A stretch of 64,000 nt of DNA from Mucilaginibacter sp. SMC90 (GCF_022811725.1 NZ_CP094527.1:496001-560000); one strand, 5' to 3'. Positions 25,954-35,930 are shown, counted from the stretch's first letter. Made by a program: numbers and translations. Notes: generated by a model from the letters alone, not told the origin.

Positions 25954-27141
25954 ATGATTGACGTTATATTAAAGAAGGGTAAAGAAAAAGCCGTATTGCA
26001 AAGGCACCCCTGGGTATTTTCAGGAGCAATTGAAAAAGTAAAGGGTAAGCCCGCCAATGGCGATGTGGTGCAATTGCTAAACGCCCAGGGCGAATTTATG
26101 GCCTACGGTTTTTATAACGATCAATCGAGGGTTACTTTGCGCTTGCTGGAGTGGAATAAGGATGCGCAGATAAACGAAGCCTGGTTTCGCGAAAAAGTTG
26201 CGATAGCGGTTAAAAGCCGGGATAATATACTGGCTAACGGAACTAATACCTGCCGGTTAATTTTTAGTGAATCGGATTATTTACCGGGCCTCATTGTTGA
26301 TAAATATGCCGGACACCTGGCCGTGCAGGTACTTACATCGGGGATTCAAAATGTAATGCCTGTTATTATAGATGAGCTAACGAAACTGCTCAATCCCGAA
26401 AGTATTTCAGATAAAAGCGATAACGCCTCTCGCGCCCACGAGGGCTTGGCCGAAGCAGAGAATAAAGTGCTTGCAGGAAACCCGCCGCCCGAATTGGTAG
26501 AGGTTTTAGAAAATAACGTAGTTTACGGCATCAATATCACCGAGGGTCAGAAATCGGGCTTTTATTGCGATCAGCGGGATAACCGACATGTACTGGCCAT
26601 GCATGCGAAAGATAAAAAAGTGTTGGATTGCTTTTGCTATACCGGCGGCTTTACACTAAACAGCCTTAAAGAAGGTGCAGCGTCAGTAACCAGTGTGGAT
26701 AGTTCGGCACTGGCCATCGAAACACTGGCTGAAAATATCCGGTTGAATAAACTGGATGCAACTAAACATACAGCCATTAAATCGGATGTGAACACGCAGT
26801 TACGCAAGTTCAGGGACGAAGGTGAAAAGTTTGACGTTATTGTGCTCGATCCGCCTAAATACGCACCATCGCGCTCGGCATTAACCCGTGCCTCAAGGGC
26901 CTATAAAGACCTGAACCGTTTGGGTATGTTACTCCTTAACGAAGGTGGTTTACTGGCTACTTACTCTTGCTCTGGTGCTATGGATATGGAAACTTTTAAA
27001 CAGGTAATTGCCTGGGCTGCGCTTGATGCCGGTAAACAGGTGCAGTTTATTTACCAGTTCCATCAACCAGAAGATCATCCGGTACGCGCTTCCTTCCCCG
27101 AAGGTGAGTATTTGAAAGGTTTACTTTGCCGGGTATTTTAA
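25954..27141 (+). CDS. Class I rRNA large-subunit methyltransferase, RlmI-like
   Basis: 395 residues. An N-terminal PUA-like RNA-binding domain (about 1-80, with RHPWVFSGAIEK) is followed by the EEHAD/insert region and a Rossmann SAM-binding domain (VLDCFCYTGGFTLNSL near 223-238, VTSVDSS near 246). The catalytic-side motif LDPPKYAP near 302-309 fits m5C methyltransferases of the RlmI type, which methylate a cytosine in 23S rRNA using SAM. The GQKSGFYCDQRDNR block near 196-209 is a strong family mark. Exact target base is inferred from the family. Confidence 0.88.
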   Translation: MIDVILKKGKEKAVLQRHPWVFSGAIEKVKGKPANGDVVQLLNAQGEFMAYGFYNDQSRVTLRLLEWNKDAQINEAWFREKVAIAVKSRDNILANGTNTCRLIFSESDYLPGLIVDKYAGHLAVQVLTSGIQNVMPVIIDELTKLLNPESISDKSDNASRAHEGLAEAENKVLAGNPPPELVEVLENNVVYGINITEGQKSGFYCDQRDNRHVLAMHAKDKKVLDCFCYTGGFTLNSLKEGAASVTSVDSSALAIETLAENIRLNKLDATKHTAIKSDVNTQLRKFRDEGEKFDVIVLDPPKYAPSRSALTRASRAYKDLNRLGMLLLNEGGLLATYSCSGAMDMETFKQVIAWAALDAGKQVQFIYQFHQPEDHPVRASFPEGEYLKGLLCRVF

Positions 27142-27170
27142 CTCCTAAGCCCCTGAAGGGGGAACTATAG

Positions 27171-27207
27171 CCAAAGGGCTGTTTTGCGATGCAAAACAGC
27201 CCTTTGG
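27171..27207 (+). terminator. Very strong hairpin after the methyltransferase gene
   Basis: A perfect 17-bp stem (27171-27187 with 27191-27207) closes a three-base loop, gat. There is no T run directly after it, but it could still stop polymerase or stabilise the 3' end. Confidence 0.65.
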
Positions 27208-27253
27208 CATTTGATATACTCTGATACCACTCGAGTTGTCGGGAAGACAAAAA

Positions 27254-27366
27254 AATGTCATTGCGAGGAACGAGATTGGGATGAGCGCGGACGCGACGCG
27301 GCAATCGCATGCTATACAGGGCGGCTGTGCTTCCGTGCGATTGCTTCGTACCTCGCAATGACATAG
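27254..27366. repeat. Dispersed palindromic repeat, family B, copy 5
   Basis: Starts aatgtcattgcgagg and ends cctcgcaatgacatag; centre ctatacagggcgg. Between the methyltransferase terminator and the SusC leader. The remaining 27367-27644 is an AT-rich leader with no gene. Confidence 0.85.
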
Positions 27367-27644
27367 TTTTTATTCATAGCCCCTATTGATTCCTTTATCG
27401 CTAAACCTGCGGTAGTATTTCTTCAGTTTGCCCTCCTCCGCTTAAAAAAGCGGTTAATTTTTGTACGGTTAATGAAATTTTAGCCGAGTTAACCCCTTTT
27501 TTAACCCTTGTTTTAATACCACCCGCTATATCATTGCTGTGCCAAATGGAAAACATGATAAGTACTAAGCGGGTCTAACCATCCTCGTTTAATACATTTT
27601 GCTTTCCCCGAGGCAAGAGTTATAAACCCATTAACCAATTATTT

Positions 27645-30600
27645 ATGTACGAAAATTTTACCAATTATGATGGGTGCCATCGCATCCGTTATCGTGCTAA
27701 AATTAAGGGAGTATTGCAGTGCTGCATTACCGCTCTTTTGTTTTTAGCCATGTGTACTTCGGCTTTTGCTCAGGGCAGCAAAATAACCGGTGTAGTAAAT
27801 GATGAACACGGACAACCCCTCCCCGGTGTAAGTGTTAAGCTCAAAGGTACGCCGAATGGTACAACCACCAATGTGAGCGGGCAGTACAGTATCAATGCCG
27901 AGCCAAGTCAAACGTTGGTGTTTACATTTCTGGGTTATGTTGCACAGGAAGTAAACGTAGGCAACCAAAAATCGATCAATATCAAACTTCAGCCAAATGC
28001 TACCAACATGAATGAGGTAGTGGTTGTAGGTTACGGTACCCAACGTAAAGCTACAGTAACCGGATCGGTTGCCTCTGTTACAAACAGCGAGATCGTGACC
28101 ACCAAAAACGAGAACGTACTGAACATGCTTGCCGGTAAAGTGGCGGGTGTACGCATCACTCAAAACACATCTGAGCCGGGCTCATTCAGCAATGCTTTTG
28201 ATATTCGTGGTTTTGGTAATCCATTGGTAGTTATTGATGGTATCCCACGTGATAACATCACCCGTCTTGATCCTAACGATATTGAAAGTATTTCGGTGTT
28301 GAAGGATGCGTCAGCAGCTATTTACGGTGTACGTGCTGCAAACGGTGTGGTTATCGTAACTACTAAAAAAGGTAAAAAAGGCGTGGTTGACCTTAACTAT
28401 TCTGGTACCTATGGCTGGCAAATCCCTGCATATATGCCAAAACCTGTTGGCGCTATCGATTTCATGACCCTTGTTAATGAGCAATTGCTGCACAACGTTA
28501 ACGGCGGTCAGGTAAAATATACCGATGCCGATTTTGCTGCATATCGTAACGGAACCAAAAAAAGCACAGATTGGTACAGCCCTGTATTTGCAAACAGCGC
28601 CCCGCAGCAACAGCATAACCTGAACGCCACCGGGGGTACCGATAATACCAGCTACTTTGTAAGTATGGGTATTACCGATCAGGATGGCTTTTTCAAAAGT
28701 GGCGATCTGAACTACAAGAAATATAACCTGCGCTCAAACCTTACTACCAAGATCAATAAAAACCTTACTATCGACGTAAACCTAAGTGGTACCATTGAGC
28801 AAAAAAATCAGCCTTACCAGGATGCATGGTGGATCATCCGCTCGTTCTGGAGGCAGGTACCTACTCAAAGCATCTATGCCAATAACAATCCGGCATACCT
28901 GAACAATGGCGAGGTTGATGGTTCAAACCCTGTTGCCATGGCCGATGCCAATGTTGATGGCTACAAACAAATTGCTAATAAATGGTTACAGTCTTCGGTA
29001 TCTGCAACGTACAACGTTCCTTTTGTTCCAGGCTTAAGTGCAAAAGGCTTGTATAACTACGATTATTATTTTTCAAGCAATAAGATTTATCAGCGTTCAT
29101 ACAACCAATATAACTATGATGCCAACAGCGATAGTTATAAAGCCATAGCTAACCAAACTCCGGGTTCAATCACCCGTCAGTTTTATGAAAAGCCAAGCAC
29201 CCTGATGCAGCTTTCATTAAACTACGCTAAGCAATTTAAAGGTGGTCATAACATTACAGCTTTAGGGCTTTATGAGGAAAGCGAACGAAAAGGTGATAAT
29301 TTCAATGCGCAGCGTCAGCTTTCATTGCCTGTTGATCAGCTTTCGGCAGGTAACGCCTTAAACCAAACTGCTACAGTTGACGCCACTTATCCTTTTGATT
29401 TTGTAACCAAATCATTTGTTGGCCGTGTAAACTATGACTATAAGTCAAAATATTTGGTTGAGTTTAGTTTTAGGGATGATGCTAACTCTAAAAACTCGCC
29501 GCTTAAAAGATGGGGATTTTTCCCGGGTGCATCTGCAGGCTGGAGGATTTCACAGGAAAACTTTTGGAAAAACACCAAAGCGCTGTCATTTATCGATGAC
29601 CTGAAGATCCGTTTATCATACGCTAAACTGGGTGATGATGACAAGCTTGACGCCTATCAGTATCTTACAGGTTACAACTACCCTGCTTCTGGTGACAACA
29701 ACAGATTGCCTCCGGGATCAGTATTTGACGGTACTTTTGTTAACGGTGCGCAAAGCCGTGGCATAGCCAACCCGTATATTTTCTGGTTTGTTGCAAAAAC
29801 TTACAATGCCGGTATCGATTTACAGGCATGGAATGGTTTGTTAGGCTTAACTGTTGATGCCTTCAGGCGCGACAGGAGCGGCTTGCTTGATACCCGTGCT
29901 GATAACCTGCCAGGTGTTGTAGGTGCCGGTTTGCCACAGGAAAACCTTAACAGCGATCGTGCCCAGGGTTTTGATATCGAGATAAACCACCGTTACCATA
30001 TTGGAAACTTCAATTACATTGTTAAAGGTACATTTGGTTATACCCGTACTCAATGGATCAGCAAAGTACACTCGGCTTACGGTAATTCACAACTTAACTG
30101 GCACAACAATAACGACAACCGTTATAACAATATATTCTGGGGTTACGGTGCCAATGGTCAGTTCCAGAACTATCAGCAAATCCTGAACAGCCCGCAGTTT
30201 GTATCACGTAACACAGTAGTTGGTGACTACATTTTGCAGGACTGGAACGGCGACGGCGTTATCAATGATCAGGACGTACACCCTATTGCACAAAACGTAA
30301 GTAACAATAACTACAGCGTACCTTCAACTACATTTGGTTTAACACTGGGCGGCTCATACAAAGGTTTTGATATCAATACCGTATGGCAGGGAGCTTCAGG
30401 TATCAACGTATCATACATTGAACAATTGAACATCCCGTTATGGGGTGGCGGTAGTGCCTTAGGTATGTTTATGGACAGGTATCATCCAACAGATCCTAAA
30501 GCTGATCCTTACGATCCTAACACAGTATGGACTCCGGGTACATTTGCTTTAACAGGTACAACTGCCAATACCAACTCGCTTTCAAATATCCACAGCGCAG

Positions 30601-30818
30601 CTTATGTAAGGTTGAAATCTGCCGAGATCGGTTACAGCATTCCTGCCGGTGCCGCTAAAAAGGTAGGTATCAAAGGTGCAAGGATCTTCGTGAACGGGTA
30701 CAATATTTTAACCATTACCGGTTTGAAATATCTTGACCCTGAACACCCATCGGCCAACTATGGCTATTTATACCCCTTAGATAAAATTTATTCAATCGGT
30801 GTAAATGTTAAACTATAA
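27645..30818 (+). CDS. SusC/RagA family TonB-linked outer-membrane receptor
   Basis: 1057 residues. An unusually long N-terminal lead precedes the hydrophobic signal region (about 25-43, ending AFAQ). Then come a CarboxypepD_reg-like domain (ITGVVNDEHGQPLPGVSV, about 46-125), a TonB-box-like region, the plug with VVVGYGTQRK and VVIDGIPRDNI, and a 22-strand barrel. It imports glycan fragments across the outer membrane using TonB energy. It pairs with the SusD gene 13 bases downstream and heads a polysaccharide locus with DUF3823, an unassigned enzyme and GH92. No dedicated regulator (SARP, HTCS or ECF sigma/anti-sigma) lies beside it. Confidence 0.95.
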   Translation: MYENFTNYDGCHRIRYRAKIKGVLQCCITALLFLAMCTSAFAQGSKITGVVNDEHGQPLPGVSVKLKGTPNGTTTNVSGQYSINAEPSQTLVFTFLGYVAQEVNVGNQKSINIKLQPNATNMNEVVVVGYGTQRKATVTGSVASVTNSEIVTTKNENVLNMLAGKVAGVRITQNTSEPGSFSNAFDIRGFGNPLVVIDGIPRDNITRLDPNDIESISVLKDASAAIYGVRAANGVVIVTTKKGKKGVVDLNYSGTYGWQIPAYMPKPVGAIDFMTLVNEQLLHNVNGGQVKYTDADFAAYRNGTKKSTDWYSPVFANSAPQQQHNLNATGGTDNTSYFVSMGITDQDGFFKSGDLNYKKYNLRSNLTTKINKNLTIDVNLSGTIEQKNQPYQDAWWIIRSFWRQVPTQSIYANNNPAYLNNGEVDGSNPVAMADANVDGYKQIANKWLQSSVSATYNVPFVPGLSAKGLYNYDYYFSSNKIYQRSYNQYNYDANSDSYKAIANQTPGSITRQFYEKPSTLMQLSLNYAKQFKGGHNITALGLYEESERKGDNFNAQRQLSLPVDQLSAGNALNQTATVDATYPFDFVTKSFVGRVNYDYKSKYLVEFSFRDDANSKNSPLKRWGFFPGASAGWRISQENFWKNTKALSFIDDLKIRLSYAKLGDDDKLDAYQYLTGYNYPASGDNNRLPPGSVFDGTFVNGAQSRGIANPYIFWFVAKTYNAGIDLQAWNGLLGLTVDAFRRDRSGLLDTRADNLPGVVGAGLPQENLNSDRAQGFDIEINHRYHIGNFNYIVKGTFGYTRTQWISKVHSAYGNSQLNWHNNNDNRYNNIFWGYGANGQFQNYQQILNSPQFVSRNTVVGDYILQDWNGDGVINDQDVHPIAQNVSNNNYSVPSTTFGLTLGGSYKGFDINTVWQGASGINVSYIEQLNIPLWGGGSALGMFMDRYHPTDPKADPYDPNTVWTPGTFALTGTTANTNSLSNIHSAAYVRLKSAEIGYSIPAGAAKKVGIKGARIFVNGYNILTITGLKYLDPEHPSANYGYLYPLDKIYSIGVNVKL

Positions 30819-30831
30819 TCCATTACAGATC

Positions 30832-32742
30832 ATGAAAAAATACACATATACGATATTAGCTTTTTTACTTTGCTGGACAACAGCATGTAAAAAGCTGGAT
30901 ACCCTGCCCCCAAGCATCGTGAAAGATGATGACGTTTTTGCGACCGCTGCGGGAATCCAGGCCTACATGTCAAGGCTGTACAGTGAGTTGCCTATTGAAG
31001 ATTTCAGGTATTCGCCCGAAAGAGGCTTAAATATGTTCTGGATCATCAGCCCTACAAGTGCTACCACTGGCGAAGCTTTGAGCCGTGACCAGAATGGATC
31101 AATGCAGGAGAACACAGGCCTTTCAACCTGGGGCGATTGTTACAGGGTTATCAGGGATGCTAACTATTTTGCTGAAACCCTGCCTAAATATGCAAACAAC
31201 TTTACGAAAGATCAGATAAATAACTGGTTGGGTGAAGCAAGGTTTGTGCGTGCAGCTACTTACTTTGCCCTGGTTAAACGTTATGGCGGTGTACCACTTG
31301 TTGACAAAGTGCTTAACTATCCTGATCAAAGTATTGAGGAATTAAAAATCCCCCGCACATCTGAAGAAAAGATTTATGACTTTATAGGTACCGATCTGGA
31401 TTTTGCTTATACCAATTTACCTGAAACTAATCAGGCGGGTCGTGCTAATAAATACGCGGCAGCCGGTTTCAAATCAAGGGCAATGCTTTACGCTGGTACT
31501 GTAGCTAAATATAACCAGATTACATTGGTTGATGGCAGCGGCAACAGGCTTTGCGGTATCCCTGCAGCAAAAGCAGTTACTTATTTTAAAGCAGCGTACG
31601 ATGCAGCATTATTAGTTGACGGTAAATATAGCTTATACAAAAAAGCATGGGCTGCTGGCGATAAAAATGCGCAATACCTAAATTATGTTAACTTGTTTTT
31701 TGATGCATCAAGCCCTGAAAACATATTTGTTCGCCAATATCATTATCCTGAATCGGTACATGGTTATGATGCTTACAATGTGCCACGCCAGTTAATGGGC
31801 GCTAACGGCTACTCATCAGAAGTTAACCCTACGTTAGATTTTGTGGAGCTGTTTGATGGTTTTCCTAAAAATGCCGATGGCACCATTAAAACAACAACAG
31901 GTGGTAAATATGATCTGTACACAAACACTATGGACATATTTGCCAATGCCGAGCCAAGGTTAAGGGCAACCGTAGTTTTACCGGGCGATGTGATGAAAGG
32001 TGTTAGTATCGAAATTCGCAGGGGCATTTATACAGGGCCTACAGCAGGTGGCATCAGCCCGCTTTTGCCTGCTGGTTCAACCGCGCATTACCCAACTGAC
32101 AATATTGTTCAATCGGCTAATGCAAGCCAAACGCCATACAAATTGCCAAATGGCACAACGATGAACCCCGCTGGTTTAAGCGGTTATTTCACCGGCGATG
32201 GTACCAACTCTGTTTCTGGTTTCTCTATTCGTAAATATATTGCACCAGACAAACCGACTTCCGAAGTATTGGAGAACCGCTCTGACCAAACCTGGATTGA
32301 GCTGCGTTATGCCGAAGTATTACTTAACCGCGCTGAAGCTGCTGTAGAGTTAAGCGCACTTGGTCAGTCAGACAAGAGCTATCTGCAGGATGCCTTTACC
32401 CAAATCAACCAGATCCGCGAACGTGCAGGTGCCGACCTGTTAACCGGTACTGCTGATTTAACGATTAATGTAGTGCGTAAAGAGCGCAAAAAAGAGCTTG
32501 GTTTTGAAAATAAACAATACTGGGATATGCGCCGCTGGAGGGTTGCAGATAAAGAGCAAAACGCCACCACCTATCGTACGCTGATGCCTTTCTATTCAGC
32601 TAATGACGGTAAGTACTTCCTTGACGCACGTTTAGATGAGCGTAACTCACGCTACACATTTGATCCGCGCTGGTACTACGAACAAATACCAGATGGTGAG
32701 ATCCAGAAGAGCCAGAATTTAATTCAAAATCCGGGTTATTAA
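30832..32742 (+). CDS. SusD/RagB family glycan-binding lipoprotein
   Basis: I chose the ATG at 30832 (MKKYTYT), giving 636 residues with a clear lipoprotein signal (LLCWTTACKK); an upstream ATG at 30805 would overlap susC. SusD proteins form a lid over the SusC channel and capture glycans on the cell surface. The N-terminal TPR-like half includes WGDCYRVIRDANYF near 100; the C-terminal SusD signature includes ELRYAEVLLNRAEAA near 500 and the RKERKKELGFENKQYWDMRRW segment before the end. Partner of the preceding SusC. Confidence 0.95.
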   Translation: MKKYTYTILAFLLCWTTACKKLDTLPPSIVKDDDVFATAAGIQAYMSRLYSELPIEDFRYSPERGLNMFWIISPTSATTGEALSRDQNGSMQENTGLSTWGDCYRVIRDANYFAETLPKYANNFTKDQINNWLGEARFVRAATYFALVKRYGGVPLVDKVLNYPDQSIEELKIPRTSEEKIYDFIGTDLDFAYTNLPETNQAGRANKYAAAGFKSRAMLYAGTVAKYNQITLVDGSGNRLCGIPAAKAVTYFKAAYDAALLVDGKYSLYKKAWAAGDKNAQYLNYVNLFFDASSPENIFVRQYHYPESVHGYDAYNVPRQLMGANGYSSEVNPTLDFVELFDGFPKNADGTIKTTTGGKYDLYTNTMDIFANAEPRLRATVVLPGDVMKGVSIEIRRGIYTGPTAGGISPLLPAGSTAHYPTDNIVQSANASQTPYKLPNGTTMNPAGLSGYFTGDGTNSVSGFSIRKYIAPDKPTSEVLENRSDQTWIELRYAEVLLNRAEAAVELSALGQSDKSYLQDAFTQINQIRERAGADLLTGTADLTINVVRKERKKELGFENKQYWDMRRWRVADKEQNATTYRTLMPFYSANDGKYFLDARLDERNSRYTFDPRWYYEQIPDGEIQKSQNLIQNPGY

Positions 32743-32755
32743 TTTTAAGAGAGAG

Positions 32756-33505
32756 ATGAAAAAACTATTTTATAGCATAGCATTAAGTGTATTGGTTGCC
32801 GCAGGCAGCTCATGCAAAAAGGTTGATAATTATGCCGCCCCTAACGTTACCTTAAAAGGTGCAGTAAATGACGCCGGTACAGGTAAAAGCTTACAAACCG
32901 AGCAGGGTTCAGGCACCCGTATCAAGTTATTGGAAATAAGCTGGAGCAATAATCCAACCCCGTTTTACATATCTTCATTTCAGGATGGTACTTATCAAAA
33001 CACCAAACTGTTTGCAGGTAAAAACGTAATTTCGGCCGAGGGTGCTTTTGTGCCATTGGTTCAGGTTGATAACACAGGCAAAACCGTTGTCGATAAAAGC
33101 CAGACGGTTGATGTTAAAGATGTAACCACCGTTAATTTTTCGGTTGAGCCGTTTTTAAGGATAGAATGGGTAGGCGATCCGGTTTTGAACGCAGATGGCA
33201 CTATTACCACCAGCTTTAAAGTTACCCGTGGTACTGCCGATCCTAACTTTCAGCAAAACGTGAGCGATGTAGCTGTTTTTGTAAACTCAAATAACTACGT
33301 AGGCAATAATAATTACGATAACCGTTATACGCCTAAGCTGGGTGGAGACGATGCCAATAATACCGTAGGAAAAACCATTAGCCTTACTACCCTTGGCGGT
33401 GCATTGCCAGGTAAAAGGAGCTATTTTATCCGTGTGGGTGCAAGAATTTCTTATGGGCTTAATTACTACAACTATACCGACGTAAAAGAGGTAAAAGTTC
33501 CGTAA
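32756..33505 (+). CDS. DUF3823 domain lipoprotein
   Basis: 249 residues with lipobox A-G-S-S-C (Cys21). The two-part beta-rich body fits DUF3823, with TLKGAVNDAGTGKSLQTEQ near 33 and the FSVEPFLRIEWVG segment near 126. DUF3823 proteins sit next to SusC/SusD pairs and are thought to be surface glycan-binding proteins. Fourteen bases after susD, so same operon. Confidence 0.85.
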   Translation: MKKLFYSIALSVLVAAGSSCKKVDNYAAPNVTLKGAVNDAGTGKSLQTEQGSGTRIKLLEISWSNNPTPFYISSFQDGTYQNTKLFAGKNVISAEGAFVPLVQVDNTGKTVVDKSQTVDVKDVTTVNFSVEPFLRIEWVGDPVLNADGTITTSFKVTRGTADPNFQQNVSDVAVFVNSNNYVGNNNYDNRYTPKLGGDDANNTVGKTISLTTLGGALPGKRSYFIRVGARISYGLNYYNYTDVKEVKVP

Positions 33506-33560
33506 ACCAATATGAATACCTGTGTGAGGGAGGGGCCTGGGAGTGGTCCTTCCCAAACAC

Positions 33561-33656
33561 AGTTCTAAGTCAATAGTCATTAGTCGAAAGTCAAAAGCCT
33601 TTGTTTCTTTTTTGACTTTAAACTTAGAACTTACGACTAATGACTAAAACGGCATT
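33561..33656. repeat. Inverted repeat with swapped modules between DUF3823 and the next gene
   Basis: Modules agttctaagt, tagtcattagtcg and aaagtcaaaa are each present in inverted form to the right, but in the order C', A', B' rather than C', B', A'. A simple single hairpin is therefore not possible for all of them. The central stem near 33587-33625 with T-rich loop could still act as a terminator. Confidence 0.55.
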
Positions 33657-33675
33657 TTATTATTAAAACTATATT

Positions 33676-35862
33676 ATGAAGAATACGCTACTTTTTTGTT
33701 GCGGACTTGCCTTTGCTGCCGGCGCTTATGCGCAGGATATTATCCCTAAACCGGCATCGCTGAAAGAGAAAACTGCTTTCCAAACCAGCAGCCCCTGGAG
33801 GCCCGAAATTGATGTGCGATCAGACATTGCCATTGTTTATGGCACCAACGATCATCCAAACATGACCTTTGAGCAACGCGTAAAATCATGGCGCGACCGG
33901 GGTTATGATGTTAATTTCATGACCGGTATTGCCTGGGGCGATTACAAAGATTACTTTTTAGGTAAATGGGACGGTAAAAACCACCTTGGCGTAGGGCAGG
34001 TAACACAAAAAGGCGATACCATTTTCCACGGTAAGGATATGCCTTACGTGGTGCCAGACGATTCCTTTATCGAATACATGAAAACCGCGGTAGTTAAGCG
34101 TGTGATAGATGTGGGTATCACCAACATTTTTTTAGAAGAACCAGAATTTTGGGCTCGTGCGGGTTACAGCGCAGGCTTTAAAAACCAATGGCAAAAATAT
34201 TACGGCTTCCCATGGAAACCGCAGGACGCATCGGCCGAAAACACTTACTTATCCAACAAGCTAAAATATAACCTGTATTACGAAACCATAAAACAGGTAT
34301 CATCATATGCCAAAGAATACGGCAAAAGCAAGGGCATGAACATTAAAGTGTTCATAGCTACGCACTCGCTGGTAAACTACTCGTCGTGGCAAATCGTAAG
34401 TCCGGAGGCAAGTCTGGCTTCATTGCCGGGTATCGACGGTTATATTGCCCAGGTTTGGACGGGCACATCGCGCGAGCCTACTTACTTCAATGGCGAAAGA
34501 AAAGAACGTGTATTTGAAAACGCTTTCCTTGAATATGGCTCAGTAGTATCTATGACTGCCCCAACCGGTCGTAAAGTGTTTTTCCTTACCGATCCTATTG
34601 AAGATCGTGTTCATGACTGGAGCGATTACAAACGCAATTACCAGGCTACCTTTACCGCCAAGTTGTTATACCCTATGGTAGCCGACTACGAGGTAATGCC
34701 ATGGCCGGAGCGCATTTACACCCATCCGTACCCGGTATTAGGCACTAATGAAAAAATACTGATCCCGCAGTTTTATTCCACCCAGATGCAGATCATGGTG
34801 AACGCGCTTAATGATATGCCTGTGTCAACCAATAAAGTATCGGGTGTTAACGGCATCGGTGTGCTGATGAGCAATACATTGATGTTTCAGCGCTTCCCTA
34901 CTCATAATGGTTTTGAGGACCCCCAGTTTTCCAATTTTTACGGACAAACGCTGCCTTTGGTAAAACGCGGTGTGCCGGTACAAACCGTGCACATGGAAAA
35001 CCTGGGCTACGCGGCCTCGCTTAAGGATATCAAAGTTTTGGTGATGAGCTACTCTAACATGAAACCGGTATCGGCCGAGGTTCATGAGCAGCTGGCTGCC
35101 TGGGTTAAACAGGGTGGTGTATTGATTTATGTTGGCCGCGACGATGACCCGTACCAATCAGTAATGGAATGGTGGGATACCAAAGGGAACAATTTCAAAG
35201 CTCCATCTGAGCATCTGTTTAAACTGCTGGGTGTAAACTCAACCGGCAACAATCAGCGTTTTGCTGTTGGTAAAGGTTCGGTTTATGTATTGAGACAAAA
35301 CCCTAAAGAGTTTGTAATGCAGGCCAATAATGACGAAACTTTCATTAACCTGGTAAAGCAGGCTTATGAAAAAGATGCCGATGGTGGCAAGTTGAAATTT
35401 AAAAACAGCATGTACCTGGAGCGTGGCCCTTATGATGTTGTTTCGGTAATGGATGAAAATGCCGATAGCAAACCATACGTGGTAAAAGGCCCGGTTATCG
35501 ATCTGTTCGATCCGCAATTACCTGTACTCGCCGAAAAAACGATCAATCCTAATGAGCAGGCCTTATTATATGTAGTTAAGCGTGTTGCCGATAAAAAACA
35601 GCCAAAAGTATTGGCGTCTGCCTCAAGAGTTTATGACGAAGCTGTAACAGAAAATAGTTACACATTTGTGGCCAAAAGCCCTATAAACACATTGAACAGC
35701 GCCCGGATCCTGCTGCCCGGGCAACCAAAGGAAACAGTAGTTACCGATAGCGAAGGAAAAACCATTACTGATGTAAAATCCTCGTGGGATAAATCGTCAA
35801 AAACCTTATACCTGGGCTTTGCCAACAGCCCCGATGGTATTAAGGTGAGTATTAAATGGTAA
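33676..35862 (+). CDS. Unassigned secreted enzyme-like protein, probable TIM-barrel glycoside hydrolase
   Basis: 728 residues, signal peptide ending near residue 19 (AYAQ). I do not recognise a named GH family. Residues about 45-370 look like a TIM barrel (IAIVYGTNDHP, RGYDVNFMTGIAWGDY, GITNIFLEEPEFWA, IDGYIAQVWTG). The acidic LEEPEFW motif near residue 155 is a candidate for a catalytic Glu, as in GH-A clan enzymes. Residues about 390-500 resemble the amidotransferase-like trimerisation domain of GH42 enzymes (LAAWVKQGGVLIYVGRDDDP). A beta-rich tail follows. Its place between SusD/DUF3823 and GH92 makes an activity on the same glycan likely. Function stays inferred. Confidence 0.65.
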   Translation: MKNTLLFCCGLAFAAGAYAQDIIPKPASLKEKTAFQTSSPWRPEIDVRSDIAIVYGTNDHPNMTFEQRVKSWRDRGYDVNFMTGIAWGDYKDYFLGKWDGKNHLGVGQVTQKGDTIFHGKDMPYVVPDDSFIEYMKTAVVKRVIDVGITNIFLEEPEFWARAGYSAGFKNQWQKYYGFPWKPQDASAENTYLSNKLKYNLYYETIKQVSSYAKEYGKSKGMNIKVFIATHSLVNYSSWQIVSPEASLASLPGIDGYIAQVWTGTSREPTYFNGERKERVFENAFLEYGSVVSMTAPTGRKVFFLTDPIEDRVHDWSDYKRNYQATFTAKLLYPMVADYEVMPWPERIYTHPYPVLGTNEKILIPQFYSTQMQIMVNALNDMPVSTNKVSGVNGIGVLMSNTLMFQRFPTHNGFEDPQFSNFYGQTLPLVKRGVPVQTVHMENLGYAASLKDIKVLVMSYSNMKPVSAEVHEQLAAWVKQGGVLIYVGRDDDPYQSVMEWWDTKGNNFKAPSEHLFKLLGVNSTGNNQRFAVGKGSVYVLRQNPKEFVMQANNDETFINLVKQAYEKDADGGKLKFKNSMYLERGPYDVVSVMDENADSKPYVVKGPVIDLFDPQLPVLAEKTINPNEQALLYVVKRVADKKQPKVLASASRVYDEAVTENSYTFVAKSPINTLNSARILLPGQPKETVVTDSEGKTITDVKSSWDKSSKTLYLGFANSPDGIKVSIKW

Positions 35863-35894
35863 AAGATTCTTTTTTGAGAGAAAGTTGGTTTATG

Positions 35895-35930
35895 CTTCCG
35901 TACATGAAATTTCATGTGCGGAAGTTTTTT
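35895..35930 (+). terminator. Rho-independent terminator in the polysaccharide locus
   Basis: cttccgtacatgaaa pairs with tttcatgtgcggaag (one G-T pair), followed by T6. It would separate GH92 from the upstream SusC operon. Confidence 0.8.

Noticed and set aside
26380..26490. Apparent insertion in the RlmI-like protein (SDKSDNASRAHEGL)
   Set aside because: This segment matches the normal linker with R-x-x-EGL of the family, so it is not an insertion.
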